Below are positions 22,419-34,463 of a stretch of DNA of 64,000 nucleotides, piece after piece. Position numbers and translations under genes: made by a program. Numbering within the stretch: the stretch's first letter is position 1; the number at the start of each line of letters is the position of its first letter. Source of the DNA: Symbiodinium kawagutii (Eukaryota > Sar > Dinophyceae > Suessiales > Symbiodiniaceae); assembly GCA_009767595.1 (NCBI GenBank), contig VSDK01001858.1, forward strand, positions 98,845 to 162,844, written 5' to 3'. The notes under the pieces were generated by a model. It was not told the origin of the DNA, ran no database searches, and worked only from the letters and a program-made list of their open reading frames with translations.

Positions 22419-25400
22419 CCAGCTTTGATTGTGCCAAACCCAGTGACACCTAGGACTGCAAGTCCTAGAGAGAAGTAGCCATAACATGCCACAACCGAAG
22501 GTGTAGAATGGGATGTGCTGGCCTGAAAGGGGCCTGCATATCTATTTCTGTATATATTAAATGTAAGCTTATATGTTCACATTTGTTTTACTTACAACAG
22601 GACATAGCCATAGCACAAGTGTAAGATTGTGTGAGTATTGTGTTTCTATGAAATGGGTTTGGAGTGCTCCTTTGCAACCATGATGAAAGAAACGATTGAT
22701 ATCGATCTCTTCCATGGGAGTCAGGCTCGAGGCCCGAAACCGGGAGGAATGAACTCAAGTTTAAATCTTGAGCACGCTTTGCGCCGATGAATGTTTCTTT
22801 GGTTGGTAATCATAGGTTCGTTGCTGGTGGTTGGGTTTTGGTACTCGTTGGCACTTGCTGTGATTGTGGTTATGTGATAATGCCCACTGTTGGCGGGAAA
22901 GGGTCTGCAGTGTTTCACAATTTGCTAAATAGTTGATAGCAATGTAGTTGAAAATGATTAGTGAAAGAATGGCAAGCCATTACTGACTGTCATTGCCGCT
23001 TTTAATCCTGGCCACTGTAGCGCTTGACAATGATTATCATCAACTGATCAACCATGATTTGCCCTCATTCGCCATCATCAATCACAATTTCTGATCAGCC
23101 ACCATTGCCCATTATGACAACGATATAGTTCACCAGCGTTTAACGATGTGTGAAACCATTTGGGACCACTATTATATGGAAGCAATTAGTTACCCATGAT
23201 AAACTCGCTGGCTTAGCTGACAAATAAGCAGCCAACATTGGCGGAATGCCGAGGCGTGGCATCTTCAAAGGACACAGAGTGAAGGGAGCTCACCGGTGGT
23301 GCAGCACTCGCAACACTGAAATAGGTGATGGATGGTGATGGTCCATGGCAAATGTTGGTCAAGTGATGACTCAGTGATGACGCATTACCAAGAAATGATG
23401 GTTTCGGATGGTTGGCTAACGGTTCATGATCGTTAAGCACGGATGACCAATGGTGAATGAAGGAAAAGCACTGATGGTTTAACGCGAGTGAATGATGGTT
23501 AAGGAATAGTGGTCAAGAAATGATGGTGCCAATAAACGATCCTTCGTGATCGCTAGTGAGGTTCAATTGCGGGTTGGTTGATCATTGCTATGGTTAACTA
23601 GTGACTACTGTAGTGCATGTTATATAGTTATTGACTGTTAGTATTATTGGTCCACAATGATGAGTGATGGTTGTTTTTAGCTGTGGCAGCAGTTGATCAT
23701 GATCAGCAATGGTCATTCAGGGGCTGCCAGGTGAGGGCTTTGATTTGAAGGTTTGAATCCTCCGAGGCGTGAAAAACATTTGAGCATTGTTCAAAACTGG
23801 TGGTAAAGTAGTTGAATCCAACCAGTTTTGAACACCGCTCATCTATCGCAAAAAGATGTGGATGAACATCCCAAATCATCCCAACGAAGCTTGGGAGTCT
23901 ATTGATTTCTGAGATGTTCTCGCGGGGTACCTGGTGATCCGGTTTGTGTCCCATGTAAACTTGACCACGCTTCCTGGAAGACGCATCTTCAGTTCGGAAC
24001 CCAGATCAGGCCATGGCCCACAAAATCGGCCTCAGAGTTGGGAAGATGGCAACCAGTAAGCCTCTGTCTGGTCAGGAAGATATTTGGGATTTTCTCGAAA
24101 CATGAAGTGCCGGCGGCAGCTGTTGGAAAGCTTCGGATTTTGGACCTTGGGCTGCAGAGAGGGCAAGTTGGAAGAAGTGGAATGATTCCAAGAGATTTCA
24201 GTCCAGGTTCGCCAAATGTGTATGGGGTTGCCCTAGCTGTTTTTGGAAGCTCTAACTTTTACGTTGAAACATCATAGACAACACTTCTGATGGAAAGTTC
24301 AAGTCTCAAGTGATGTCAGAGCATACCTTTGAGGCAGTCCTTTCCAGAAGGCAAGTCCATAAGGGAGGCATGAAAGGTAAATGCTTATGAGCAAGCGTGT
24401 GCTGCGAATCCGGGATCAACCAATTTAGACATTCTTTGGTTGGATTGATTACTCTAATATGGATCATACTAAATCCACCAACTAACCCTGACCCCAATAT
24501 TTATGGAGCCAGGGTGGGCTTGTGGCATTGACCCTCCCACCCATGTTTTTGTTTGAGAACGCATGAATTATCACCACAATTGTTTGCTCATCAAAATTCT
24601 GCTCCAACAATTGGACTTCTCAACTAATTACTTCGTTTCGTCAACCGAATGCGGCGAGTTGTGGGGGTCTGGGGTGTGCTCTCTGCGATGGTGCAACTTC
24701 AAGGCCTGGGACATCCATCACGGAAGACCAAGTCTGTTGGTGCACTCATCCGGATGATGCGCCGCCAGAAATCGTCAAGCTGGTGCCCTGGGGGAGGGCC
24801 GTTGGCATCCGTTGGCGCCAGCAACTGTTGACGTGGAAGATGATTGAAGCATTTGCCTTGGGGGTGCTACCTGGCGGATGCTAAGGTCTTTCAAGTTAGT
24901 TGGCCCTAGGATGCCATTCGTTTCAGGGAATGGGTGGAATTGTGCACCAGAACACGACCTTTTCCTAATGGACACTGAACGACTTCCGCCATGGCCTCTC
25001 GCTGCTCAAGGTACAATGGCTGATGCTGCGCTTTCCAGATGTGACCAAGGTGTCTCTTGGATCGGCCCCATAGGGCAGGAAGGAGAAGCATTTGACACAA
25101 ACTCGCAAGCAGATCAAGCTGATACAGAGCATGAAACTATTGGGGTTTGACAATCCCTTGACTCGATTACACTCCCCTAGTTTGGTGATTTTCCTGACGC
25201 CAGAGAACCCTAGCCACGCCCAAAGAACACAGTTGGCAGTTGGTCATCTCAGCGCATGCGTAGCAAAGTGTTGGCAAGTCAGCTCTGCAAGGCCTTTACT
25301 CAGATCATAAAGAAGGTCCCCGGTGAACTTCAGGTCAACGGCACCCTGGCACAGCACTTGCTTTTGACCCATCAACCGCTTTAATTCACGGACATTTCTG

Positions 25401-25621
25401 TGATGATTGTGGGATCATGATCAATGATCTCACAGAAGCGTCGTGAAAGAAATGCATGCAATTCCTGTGATTCAGCGTGGTCAGCTGCACCGAAGTGACC
25501 ATACAAGACCCTGCACATTCCTGCGCCACGAAAGGTTGTGGATGCAAAGGCCCTCGGCCTTCTTTTCCAATAGTCTGACTCACGTGGCAGCAGCATGGAG
25601 GCCGCTTCCTGGTGAGGTTCT

Positions 25622-25795
25622 ATGACTCTGAGCGAGTTCGATCAAGCATTGGTGGCTTTCAAGATCCGGAGGCCCGAACTGCTTCGAGAAGGTCGCTGCT
25701 GTGATGTACTCACCATCATGGAAATTTGGGATAGCCTGGGACCCTACTGCCCACCGTCAGAGAAGAAAATGTGGTTCATCCTAACCCATGACTAA
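25622..25795 (+). CDS. unidentified 57-residue coding frame (putative)
   Basis: ATG 25622 to TAA 25793-25795. It reads MTLSEFDQALVAFKIRRPEL and continues with coding-like composition through DVLTIMEIWDSLGPY. It may be an exon of a larger gene. The start resembles the exiting helix of an EF-hand segment, but no Ca-binding loop is visible. Confidence 0.3.
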   Translation: MTLSEFDQALVAFKIRRPELLREGRCCDVLTIMEIWDSLGPYCPPSEKKMWFILTHD

Positions 25796-26883
25796 TCAGC
25801 CATTGTAAGGCATGATGAGTCATCATGAGCCAATGCACTATCATCTAATTGTTGGGGTATTGATGGTCAGACGAGTTGGGCATCGGTGGAATTTTCATTT
25901 AAGTGTCGGTCTCCAAATCTTTGCCAGGCTTGATGAACCAGGGGTGGAAGTGGCCTATCGTATCTTGCCCCGGTGAGATTCACATGGTGAGCGCGATGGC
26001 ACAGGGTCAGTTATATATCTATTGCTCGCGTGCAAAGCATGGTGGACAGCAATACGGCAACCATCCTAATTGTAAGCTTCGATGATGGAAGAAGTCGCAG
26101 TTGTTTGAAGAAGGCGGGAATTTGAATTGTGCCGCTGCTTTATGTAAAACATTTCATGCTGGTGACCTTGGCAATTCAGGTCAGCTAAGGATCAAATAAG
26201 ACGGGAACTGTACCAGCACACTGTGATGTTTCTTGCAGCAACATTTTCCCATGAAAGCGGTGCGTGTCTCCAAACGCATTCTTGCATAAAGCATATAAAG
26301 CCGTGACTATGACTATAGTCTATAGTGTGATCTTTGCAGCCAATAAAATCATGTGGCACATCCTGTGTCAAGTGGGTCAAGTTCCTCTCGATGTGCTCTG
26401 CACCTCCAACAAAAACACATGTGTCACATGCGCAACATTTGTTTGTATTGCCTTGGACACCTCCCCGAGTTCAATGTTGGTTGCGCAGCGTCGTCCCAAC
26501 CAGCCTTCAGAAAAAAACGCCATATATGTTTGTAGCTGGCAACATTGAAGTCGGGGTTTCCAGGGGCAAGCATGAGAGTTCCTCATCTTGGCGGGGCGGT
26601 TTTTGAAGAGCCCCCTGTTGGTAATGGCTTTCTACAACATTCTACAACCAAGCAGTCTGGCTGCCTCCGTACCACATCAGCCACTTCGCAACCTGCGCAG
26701 AATGCGACACGTCTTCAGCACCACCATGTTGGACGATTTCGATGGTCTTGTACAAACATCGAGCTAAGCGATCTCGAACATGCAGAATATTTATCCTTTG
26801 AGGGGAAAAACGAACTGCTTCATTACTTTGAGATACGAGCTTCTTGAGATCTTTAGCATATAACTACCCTACTTAGCAGGAAG

Positions 26884-27092
26884 TAGTGTACGTCTTTGTG
26901 GATATGCCTGCCGACCCCTGGGAAACATTCAGCGGCCATCGCTTGTTGCCCCCAAACCCACCATTTGAATGTTCAGATCAGGCGATGCTGGATCTGGTTC
27001 TCCCACGTTCTCCCGCACCGAGGCTACCTTGCAAGCAACGATACTTTAACACAGGACGGAGCCTTAGTTGCTTGCAAGACGAGTGCTGGTGA
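26884..27092 (+). CDS. unidentified coding frame (putative)
   Basis: A frame of about 68 codons to TGA. Coding-like character is confined to the first ~35 residues (for example YVFVDMPADPWETFSGHR). No upstream partner exon is evident. Confidence 0.18.
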
Positions 27093-27099
27093 AGACGAG

Positions 27100-28800
27100 G
27101 TGTCCGGACATGATCTGGCATGTCCTGACCACGTCCTGAGGGTTGGCGTTGTACAGGGGTTGATGCTTTGTATGAGCTCACAAGCGTTTGGACACCCCGG
27201 CCAAGAATGGCAATCTTTTGATCCCATGAATTGGCAAGCGGTAAGTCGATGCCAAAGATGCTGCAAAAAATAATGCGCCAGCAGGTCAGTCATCTACTGA
27301 AGCATGGACTTCCTCCGCTGTAGATTTGCCAAGCATTTGTGAATCAGAATCGATGCATCCACCACAAGTGATCCAGCTACCAAAAAGTGGGAACATACAT
27401 GGGTTTTTTAATGTTTCTGAGAAACAAGTTTTTCACATACGGTACAAGATAGGGCACAACTGGTGCAAGTGGGCCCGCGGTGCATCAGCTATTCTACGAC
27501 AACTATCCAGCTGCCATTTCCCTGCAGTTGGCCCCCCAATGACTTGGCCAATCATCCACCCAACTACAGTATACAGTATAGTTTCTATATCTGCATTACC
27601 TAATTTATTAGATACTAGTTAGCATGTCACCATAGTAGTAGATGGCATTGGATGGCATTGCTTAAGTATATGAACCAGCTGTTGTGTCTACAATGATGTG
27701 TTGTCATGTCTAGGAGCTCCCCCGTTACCAGGAGGCCCGTTGCGAGGCCCTTTGGAAGAAGCTGGAGCCTTTCGTCGTAACTTCGCGGCTCAATGCCCAG
27801 GCACGTGGCCTTAGTTCTGATGTTGATGCTACGTGGGGAATGGGGTAGGATGCTCAAAAAAAGGCTTGCACTTGCAAACCATGTTGATGCTACTTAGGGG
27901 AGAAGGTGGGGCCGGGTGGATGTTCACATGACATACATGTTTGACCAATGTACATATACCAATGTTCTATTGTATTTGGCATTTTGTTTTACACATTTTC
28001 TGCCATGTGTGTGTGTGTGTGTGTGCCTGACTTTTTTTTCTTTGACCTACTGTGTGACGTAGGTTGAAAGTGGGGGGAGGGAAGCATAGTATGATCTGAC
28101 ATCTTGCCTGAAATGAATGTGGCACATTTTCTGTGACAGGTATCGTGTGACAAACGTTGGTTAAATAAGATAGATGCGGACTCTTTGAAATCCCACACAC
28201 TCCATGCCCGATATATTTATACTTATACATGGTTAAAATTGGTCAAATGTAGGTAAAACCTATCATGCATGGAGTGCTTGGGAATCTGAATTTATGTAAG
28301 TTTGACCATGTTAAGCCCCGGGGAAATATACTGCAAGTACATACCTGCTCTTGCGGTACAAAACAAGTATATACGGGACCAATTTTGGCTTAGCATCTCC
28401 AGAATTGACGTGGTCAAGCCCACAAAAATGTAAAAACAAAGTGTTAGGCTGTGTTAGGCGCCGGTATTGACTTTGTTGTCGGTCACGGCCGCCACCTGCC
28501 AAACCTTAAGATAAAAAGATGCTTACGAACCACGCAGCATTCAGCCACCAGAAATTTCTCTGCAATGTTGAGACACTACGCCGTAGATATCACCGGAGAT
28601 TTCCAAGCCACATTACCCCACGGCAGCTCAGGGTACCTTCAAAAGCTTTATAGAATTATGTGAGGAATCTTGACCCCAATTGTGGGCCTTGTGACAAGCA
28701 GAGTTAACGTCAAGCAATGTCAAGCCAACAAGTTTGAGGCAGATCAATTACTTTACTTCGAGTGATCCCCACCATGTCATTTCAACACCGCTTGTTGACT
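27100..28800. other. non-coding DNA
   Basis: No supported gene. It contains a TG microsatellite at 28006-28025. Confidence 0.35.
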
Positions 28801-28810
28801 CCACTTTTGT

Positions 28811-29400
28811 TTGACATTCTCTCCGACATTTAGGATGACATTTTTTCTGACCTTCTCTCCGAAATCTCTTCTGACATTCTTTCTGGCATATCTTTTGACA
28901 TTCTCTCTGACATTCTTTCTGGCATATCTTTTGACATTCTTTCTGACATCTCTTCTGACATTTCTTCTGACATTCTATCCTGACATTTCTTCTGACATTT
29001 TATCCTGGCATATCTTTTGCCATTCTCTCTGGCATTCTTTCTGGCATATCTTTTGACATTCTTTCTGACATCTCTTCTGACATTTCTTCTGACATTCTAT
29101 CCTGACATTTCTTCTGACATTTTATCCTGGCATATCTTTTGCCATTCTCTCTGGCATTCTTTCTGGCATATCTTTTGACATTCTTTCTGACATCTCTTCT
29201 GACATTTCTTCTGACATTCTATCCTGACATTTCTTCTGACATTTTATCCTGGCATATCTTTTGCCATTCTCTCTGGCATTCTTTCTGGCATATCTTTTGA
29301 CATTCTTTCTGACATCTCTTCTGACATTTCTTCTGACATTCTTTCTGACATTCTTCCTGACATTTCTTCTGACATTTTTTCTGACATTCTTTTCTCCCGG
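28811..29400. repeat. 12-bp minisatellite with 122-bp higher-order unit
   Basis: The basic unit is GACATTTCTTCT and variants (GGCATATCTTTT, GACATTCTTTCT). A block starting CTATCCTGACATTTC repeats at 28975, 29097 and 29219, exactly 122 bp apart. The 12-bp unit is four codons, so all three minus-strand frames stay open as tetrapeptide repeats (MSEE, KNVR and ECQK types), a pattern common among predicted dinoflagellate proteins. Confidence 0.92.
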
Positions 29401-29570
29401 TTGAGGTCCGGCAGCGACCACTGAGCGCGGATGGTCGTGGTTGAGGTCCGGCAGCGACCACTGGGCGTGGCCTGTCGTGGTTGAGGTCCGGCAGCGACCA
29501 CTAGGCTTGGCCTGTCGTGGTTGAGGTCCGGCAGCGACCACTAGTCGTGCATGGTCGTGGTTGAGGTCCG
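29401..29570. repeat. 40-bp minisatellite
   Basis: TTGAGGTCCGGCAGCGACCA begins at 29401, 29441, 29481 and 29521, with a truncated start at 29561: an exact 40-bp period. Because 40 is not divisible by three, the reading frame rotates from unit to unit. The same unit type is widespread in dinoflagellate assemblies. Confidence 0.95.
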
Positions 29571-29645
29571 GCGAGGAGAAGGAGAAGGAGGAGGACGAGG
29601 AGGAGAAGGAGGAGGACGAGGAGGAGGACGAGGAGGAGGAGCAGT
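29568..29645. repeat. GGA/GAA purine tract
   Basis: A near-pure AG stretch of GAGGAGAAG/GAGGACGAG units closes the composite array. Antisense it reads as poly-Ser. Confidence 0.9.
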
Positions 29646-30879
29646 CAGCTCTGATAAAATCTAACAACCCTCACCTGACAGGTGGGGAAAAAGAGTCCAT
29701 TCTAGGCAGAAAGTGCCACGTTCGTACTTTTTCTTATCACATTAGTTTGAAATATGATGTGATGGTTTGGCAGCTTTTGTGACACATATATTTGGCGGGT
29801 TTTTATATCTTCATTTTGCACCCTTTGTCAACTCTGGTGCGCAATAGCTTGATACAAACGCCGGAGTCCAGCGCACAACATTCGGGACCTGCACAAGACT
29901 AGAGGAGGAGCAGATCTTGTCATAACATCGGCCCTCACCAACGTGTTGGGAGTGTGGAAAGCAGGGAACAAGGAATTCACCCACAGGCAGAATATCATTA
30001 TTTGACATAGGGGATTCTAAACATGATCCCCTCACTATCAGCCACTACTGGCTGGTGGTTGGGAGGGAGCTCAGGAGCCAGGGGTATCCTTAGAGCCCTT
30101 TGAAAGGGGAGTGCCCTGACCAAATGGCAGTGGATGTAATGTAGTGGGTGATCTATTGAGGGCCCGCCAGTTTTGAGAGCGAGCCATCTATGCACAAGGG
30201 CATTTGAACAGTTTCGCACACAGCCGTCGGTCAGTGCTATTCAACCCGCAAATTGCATGGATACGATTTATGACCGGTAAATCAGCGAATCAGCCATCAT
30301 TGCAGACGGACTGTTCAAGTTTGTGTTTGTGCAATAGTATGTTGTGTTTTCTGTCCACTTCTTTTGGAATTGCTTTTTGCGAACAACAGCTTGGCCATAG
30401 GATTTCATCGGTTTCATGCGAAGCATTGTCTGGCACCCAGAAAGCCAGATGAGTTTTGAAATGTTGCTGGGAGGGAATGGGAAGGATTGTTGAACATAGA
30501 GGTAGATGATGGCGCTTGAAGCATCAGCAACGTGTGTGTGTGTGTGCGTGTTGCATGGTGAGAATTAATGCCATGGTTGCCTGGAATGTGTCCATGAAAT
30601 TCCAGGCGGTAACTACCTGGTGGATTCGAAGCATCCAAATGTCCAATGGAACCATAGTTTGCTCGCATGAGGAACGATCTCATGACGCTAGTGACGTGTA
30701 TGTTTTTTTAAGAACTATGTGGAATTCCATGTCCAAACCTTCTTGTGGAAAACACGTTGTTCCCTTTGAGTAGCCTCACTGCATGGAATGACAGCCGCCC
30801 ACTGTGTGTTGCCGGCCTTCCCCGCTCCATTTTTGCGTAAGCCGCAACGGTATGCTGCATGCTTCACAGCTTGCTGATT

Positions 30880-30994
30880 GGGTGTTTCTCAAATTACCGA
30901 ACCCCCTAAATCATCCAATGTTGGATAACCATTATAGTTCATTATAGTAGTAAACCCACCGCTTTTGGGGGTCCCCCATGTCAAGAAACCACCA
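30880..30994. repeat. foldback element, family B copy 2
   Basis: The left end GGTGTTTCTCAAATTACCG with AACCCCCTAAATCATCCAATG, and the right end GGGGGTCCCCCATGTCAAGAAACCACCA, match family copy 1 in reverse orientation. The middle (TATAGTTCATTATAGTAG) is unique. Confidence 0.6.
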
Positions 30995-31108
30995 ATTATG
31001 TACAGTAATTGTTTATTGGTGCTGGAATGGTATAATCTTGGAACATTGCGATGTTAAACCTATAGGGAGACGACCAAGATCAGCATTCAGTGCTGTTTAA
31101 TCGTTGCC

Positions 31109-32760
31109 ATGCCCGCACCCCTCGCGCGCATGGTGGAAAAGAAGATGCTGAATATTTTCTTTGCCGACCCGAAAACCGGCCGCCAGCGGCAAGAGCGCTT
31201 TCCGGCCTTGGATTTGGACACTGGTGAAGAGGTGAGACGCTGTTGCAGCAGCATGGCGGGCACCGGTTCAGGCATTCCTTGTATCATGATGCATCATGCC
31301 CGACAGCTTCGAACAAGTTGATGGCATCGAATGACCGCGGTTGTTCGTTCTTGAGTAGGCCAGTCTTTCTTTTTGTCAGGTGGTGCCTGTCTACAATTGC
31401 AGTCCATGAATCTTTGGATCTCATCAGGTGTCTGGATACCAGCTCACTCTGGATATTCCTTTTACTGTATCTCCATTTTTGTGGGAATTTGAAGCTCATT
31501 TTCAAGCACAACAAAACTGCTTCAGTTGCCCATATTTCTCACCCATTTTCCCCAGGTTTGTGTGATCAGGTCATTTTCCCCATAACTTACCCTTATGTTC
31601 CCCATGGTTCCCACACCCAAGACCATTGGACTCTTTGGATTCCTGGCCGCAGATCCTGTCACAACTTCGGAAACGCTGTGACACTTGGACGACTGGAGCG
31701 GCGCTCACCCAGCAGATTGGTACCACGGGGTATACCACCCTGGGGCGCACCGCGCATGATGCTCCAAGACCCACATAGAAGCACATGCGATTCGGACATT
31801 GAATGATTTGAATGTGATGACTGCAGATCATATTGAATCCAAGCTGTTCATGAATTTGTTGACCTTGGCAGCTGGCAGCTCTTTCTTGCACCTTCAATTG
31901 GCATTGACCAATTGGCACAGGGGTTGGGTCTCAAGGCAAAAAATAAGCGCAAGAAAAGATTAAGAAAGTCCAAGGCGCCTCTGAACTTCTATGCACGTTT
32001 TGTTTTTGGGGGCTCCGTTTGAGTATCATTGAAAAATAATGAATTTTGCCATGTTCATCACCCAAGTGGCAATCAAGATGGTTTTTGGACATCGGTGCCC
32101 ACTTTTTCAGACCCCAGGGGCAAGGCCCCAAGGTTTCTTGGTTGTGCTACCAAGGACGATGCCGGGACGCAATCGTCTAACTTCAAACATCTCCGTATCA
32201 AAGGCATCGGTGTCTTCTTGGACCTCCAGGAGTCGCCTGTGACGGTGGTAGCAGGTTTGGCCTGGCCATACCGCGATCAAGCATTATCGACAGGTAGAAT
32301 TGATACATGTGCTAGGCACAACCCGAAGAATGATTTTTGGATGATAGGATCGCATATGTTTGGAGGCTCACCACATTGCCTCTCATTTTCCATTGCGAGG
32401 AGCCATTCTACAAGGCTTTGATGGAGGATGAGACGGAGCTGGAAGCCATCGAGCCTGAGGGCCAGGGCCAAGATCAGACCAGCACAAGGGTCCCTTGGAC
32501 CAAATCGAGGAAGGAAAGTAAAACTAGTTCTGTGTTTTTCAATATTTTAGCCATTTTTGGTCGGCCCTGTCACTCCTGTGTTACTCTTGGTGTTTGTTCC
32601 GCAGCGGCCAAAGCGCCATGGGGTGCCGCTGTGACCGTTGCCATTGGATCGCCAGAAGTGTTGCTGTTTTTGCTGTTTCAAGTCCTGGAGCAGGAGCAGT
32701 GCCGAAGCTTACAGCCCATGCTAAGAAGCTTGTGTTGTTCCTTTTTTCCTCCGGAATCCG
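31109..32760 (+). CDS. unidentified multi-exon gene or gene remnant (putative)
   Basis: A chain of coding-like segments on one strand. 31109-31231 has ATG and 41 codons including MLNIFFADPKTGRQRQERF, with a GTGAGA donor at 31232. 31653-31770 lies in phase 0 after a CCGCAG acceptor (TTGAALTQQIGTTGYTTLGR). About 31770-31910 includes IRTLNDLNVMTADHIESK. 32125-32254 includes NFKHLRIKGIGVFLDLQ and has a GT donor at 32255. 32400-32510 includes FYKALMEDETELEAIE. About 32602-32760 is weaker. The step from the second to the third segment needs a frame change or an unseen intron, so decay is possible. No domain identified. It lies just upstream of the retrotransposon. Confidence 0.35.
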
Positions 32761-33029
32761 CGAAGTCATGTAGTGTAAGCTCATTGGGAGAGCATGAAAG
32801 GTCCTGATTCCCATGCATGGAATGTGATATTCGACGTTGACAACGTCAATTGAGTAATTAGTCCTCACTGCCTCACTCTACCGGCAGCTATGGATACTGA
32901 GCCAAATTGTAGGATCAGAATGGAATTTGAACCTCCCATTTGCCCTGGCTGTTGGGTGCTGCTGGCCACTGAATGCATGGTTGTGAGGTATTGCAAGCAT
33001 TGCTGGATGCTTTGCATTTGCATTGTGAA

Positions 33030-33398
<369 letters not shown>

Positions 33399-33588
33399 TG
33401 TCAAGATGATACTGCACTCCCACACTTCACACTCTTGAGCCATATTTCAACTTTGGCTCAAGGCCATACTGAGGAAAAGACTTCTGCTGCTCAGAGTGAA
33501 TTCCAGGGTTGAGCTCGGGTGGAACTTCGAGGTTGTGAACTTCTTGACTTCTTGGCAGGGAAGTATCTGAGACTTCGCTGTTTTGATA
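33399..33588 (+). repeat. 5' LTR
   Basis: 190 bp, starts TGTCAAGATG and ends TTTTGATA immediately before the primer-binding site. It contains a perfect 9-bp stem, CTTGAGCCA (33434-33442) with TGGCTCAAG (33454-33462). TTTGGCTCAAG at 33452-33462 equals the last 11 nt of the dinoflagellate spliced leader. Confidence 0.9.
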
Positions 33589-33601
33589 TGGTAGCGGAGC
33601 C
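33589..33601 (+). promoter_or_regulatory. primer-binding site for minus-strand synthesis
   Basis: TGGTAGCGGAGCC directly follows the 5' LTR. It begins with TGG, the complement of the CCA tail, and resembles the initiator-Met primer sites (TGGTAGCAGAG) used by many copia elements. The exact primer tRNA cannot be fixed from the sequence. Confidence 0.75.
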
Positions 33602-33636
33602 CTGCAACGACAGGGAGTACAGGCCTCTCGTTGATC

Positions 33637-34450
33637 ATGGCTGAAATTCAAGGAGACTTCGGTCGACTCAAGTTGCCACTCCCTGCACACTTCTCAGGTG
33701 AACCTCGTGACCCCGAAGAATGGGAATGGAACCTCGGGACATACATAGCCATGTTTCAACCAACTGTTTTGGATTTCATGGATAGGCCAGCTACTTCAGA
33801 CGTAGAGATTGTAGATGCTTTCTTCCAAACTGGCGCGCCGAATGCTGATGAACTTCGACAGCTGATTGCTTTGAGTAGGAAACTTCACTATCCCCTTGCA
33901 AACCTGTGTGCCGGATCAACCAGAATTCTGGTTCGCCAGAACGCAGTCGGAAATGGATTTGAAACATGGAGATTACTTCACCATCGCTTCCCTTTGCCAG
34001 AAGCCAGTAGACACGTGTCACTTCTCACGAAGATGTTGGATTGGAAGTTCAGCACCCACACGTTTGAACAGGACTTCAACGCATGGGAAACGACAAAGAA
34101 CAAGTAGGAGCAGCAGACAGGACAAGCACTTCCCGACAGCATACTTGTGGCAATAGTGATGAACAAAATGACGCGACCACTTCAGCAACATCTTCAATTG
34201 AATGCTGGAAACATCAACACGAAAGCACATCTTGAATGTTCCGGACATTTCGGGCCCAATGGACATAGGAGCACTGAAAGGAAAAGGAAAGTCAAACTTC
34301 AACCATTGGTACTTCATGAAAGGTAAGACCGGTTACAACAAAGGAAAAGGAAAAGGAAAGGACTTCAAAGGTTACAAAGGCAAAGGAAAAGGAAAACAAG
34401 TGCCGTTCACTTCGACGAAAGGAAAAGGTAAAGGCAAGTCAAAAAGGTAG
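33637..34450 (+). pseudogene. gag (copia type), broken
   Basis: ATG 33637 opens a capsid-like region of 156 residues (landmarks: HFSGEPRDPEEWEW near residue 18, FETWRLLHHRF near residue 110). It is interrupted by TAG at 34105-34107. Gag-like sequence continues in frame beyond it (HLQLNAGN), then shifts by +1 to a frame that is open at 34202-34450 and holds PMDIGALKGKGK and a Lys/Gly-rich basic tail. The shift probably reflects a deletion. The basic tail would have served RNA binding. Confidence 0.85.
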
Positions 34451-34463
34451 CTCTACTTCGGTT

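Larger units (their letters stand above)
18160..25621. other. non-coding DNA
   Basis: Mostly AT-rich DNA dense in TGATCAAT, AACCAT and ATGAATCAT words. It holds a TTG microsatellite and one foldback element listed separately. At about 23788-23839 GTTCAAAACTGGT and ACCAGTTTTGAAC form an inverted repeat. A weak coding-like tract at 24100-24200 is not called. Confidence 0.3.

Noticed and set aside
23703..23954. Minus-strand 83-codon frame with coding-like look
   Set aside because: It overlaps an inverted repeat (GTTCAAAACTGGT / ACCAGTTTTGAAC) that explains part of the open frame; no splice partners.
29401..29570. CRISPR-like regular 40-bp spacing
   Set aside because: The whole unit is repeated, with no unique spacers, in a eukaryotic genome. 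It is a minisatellite.
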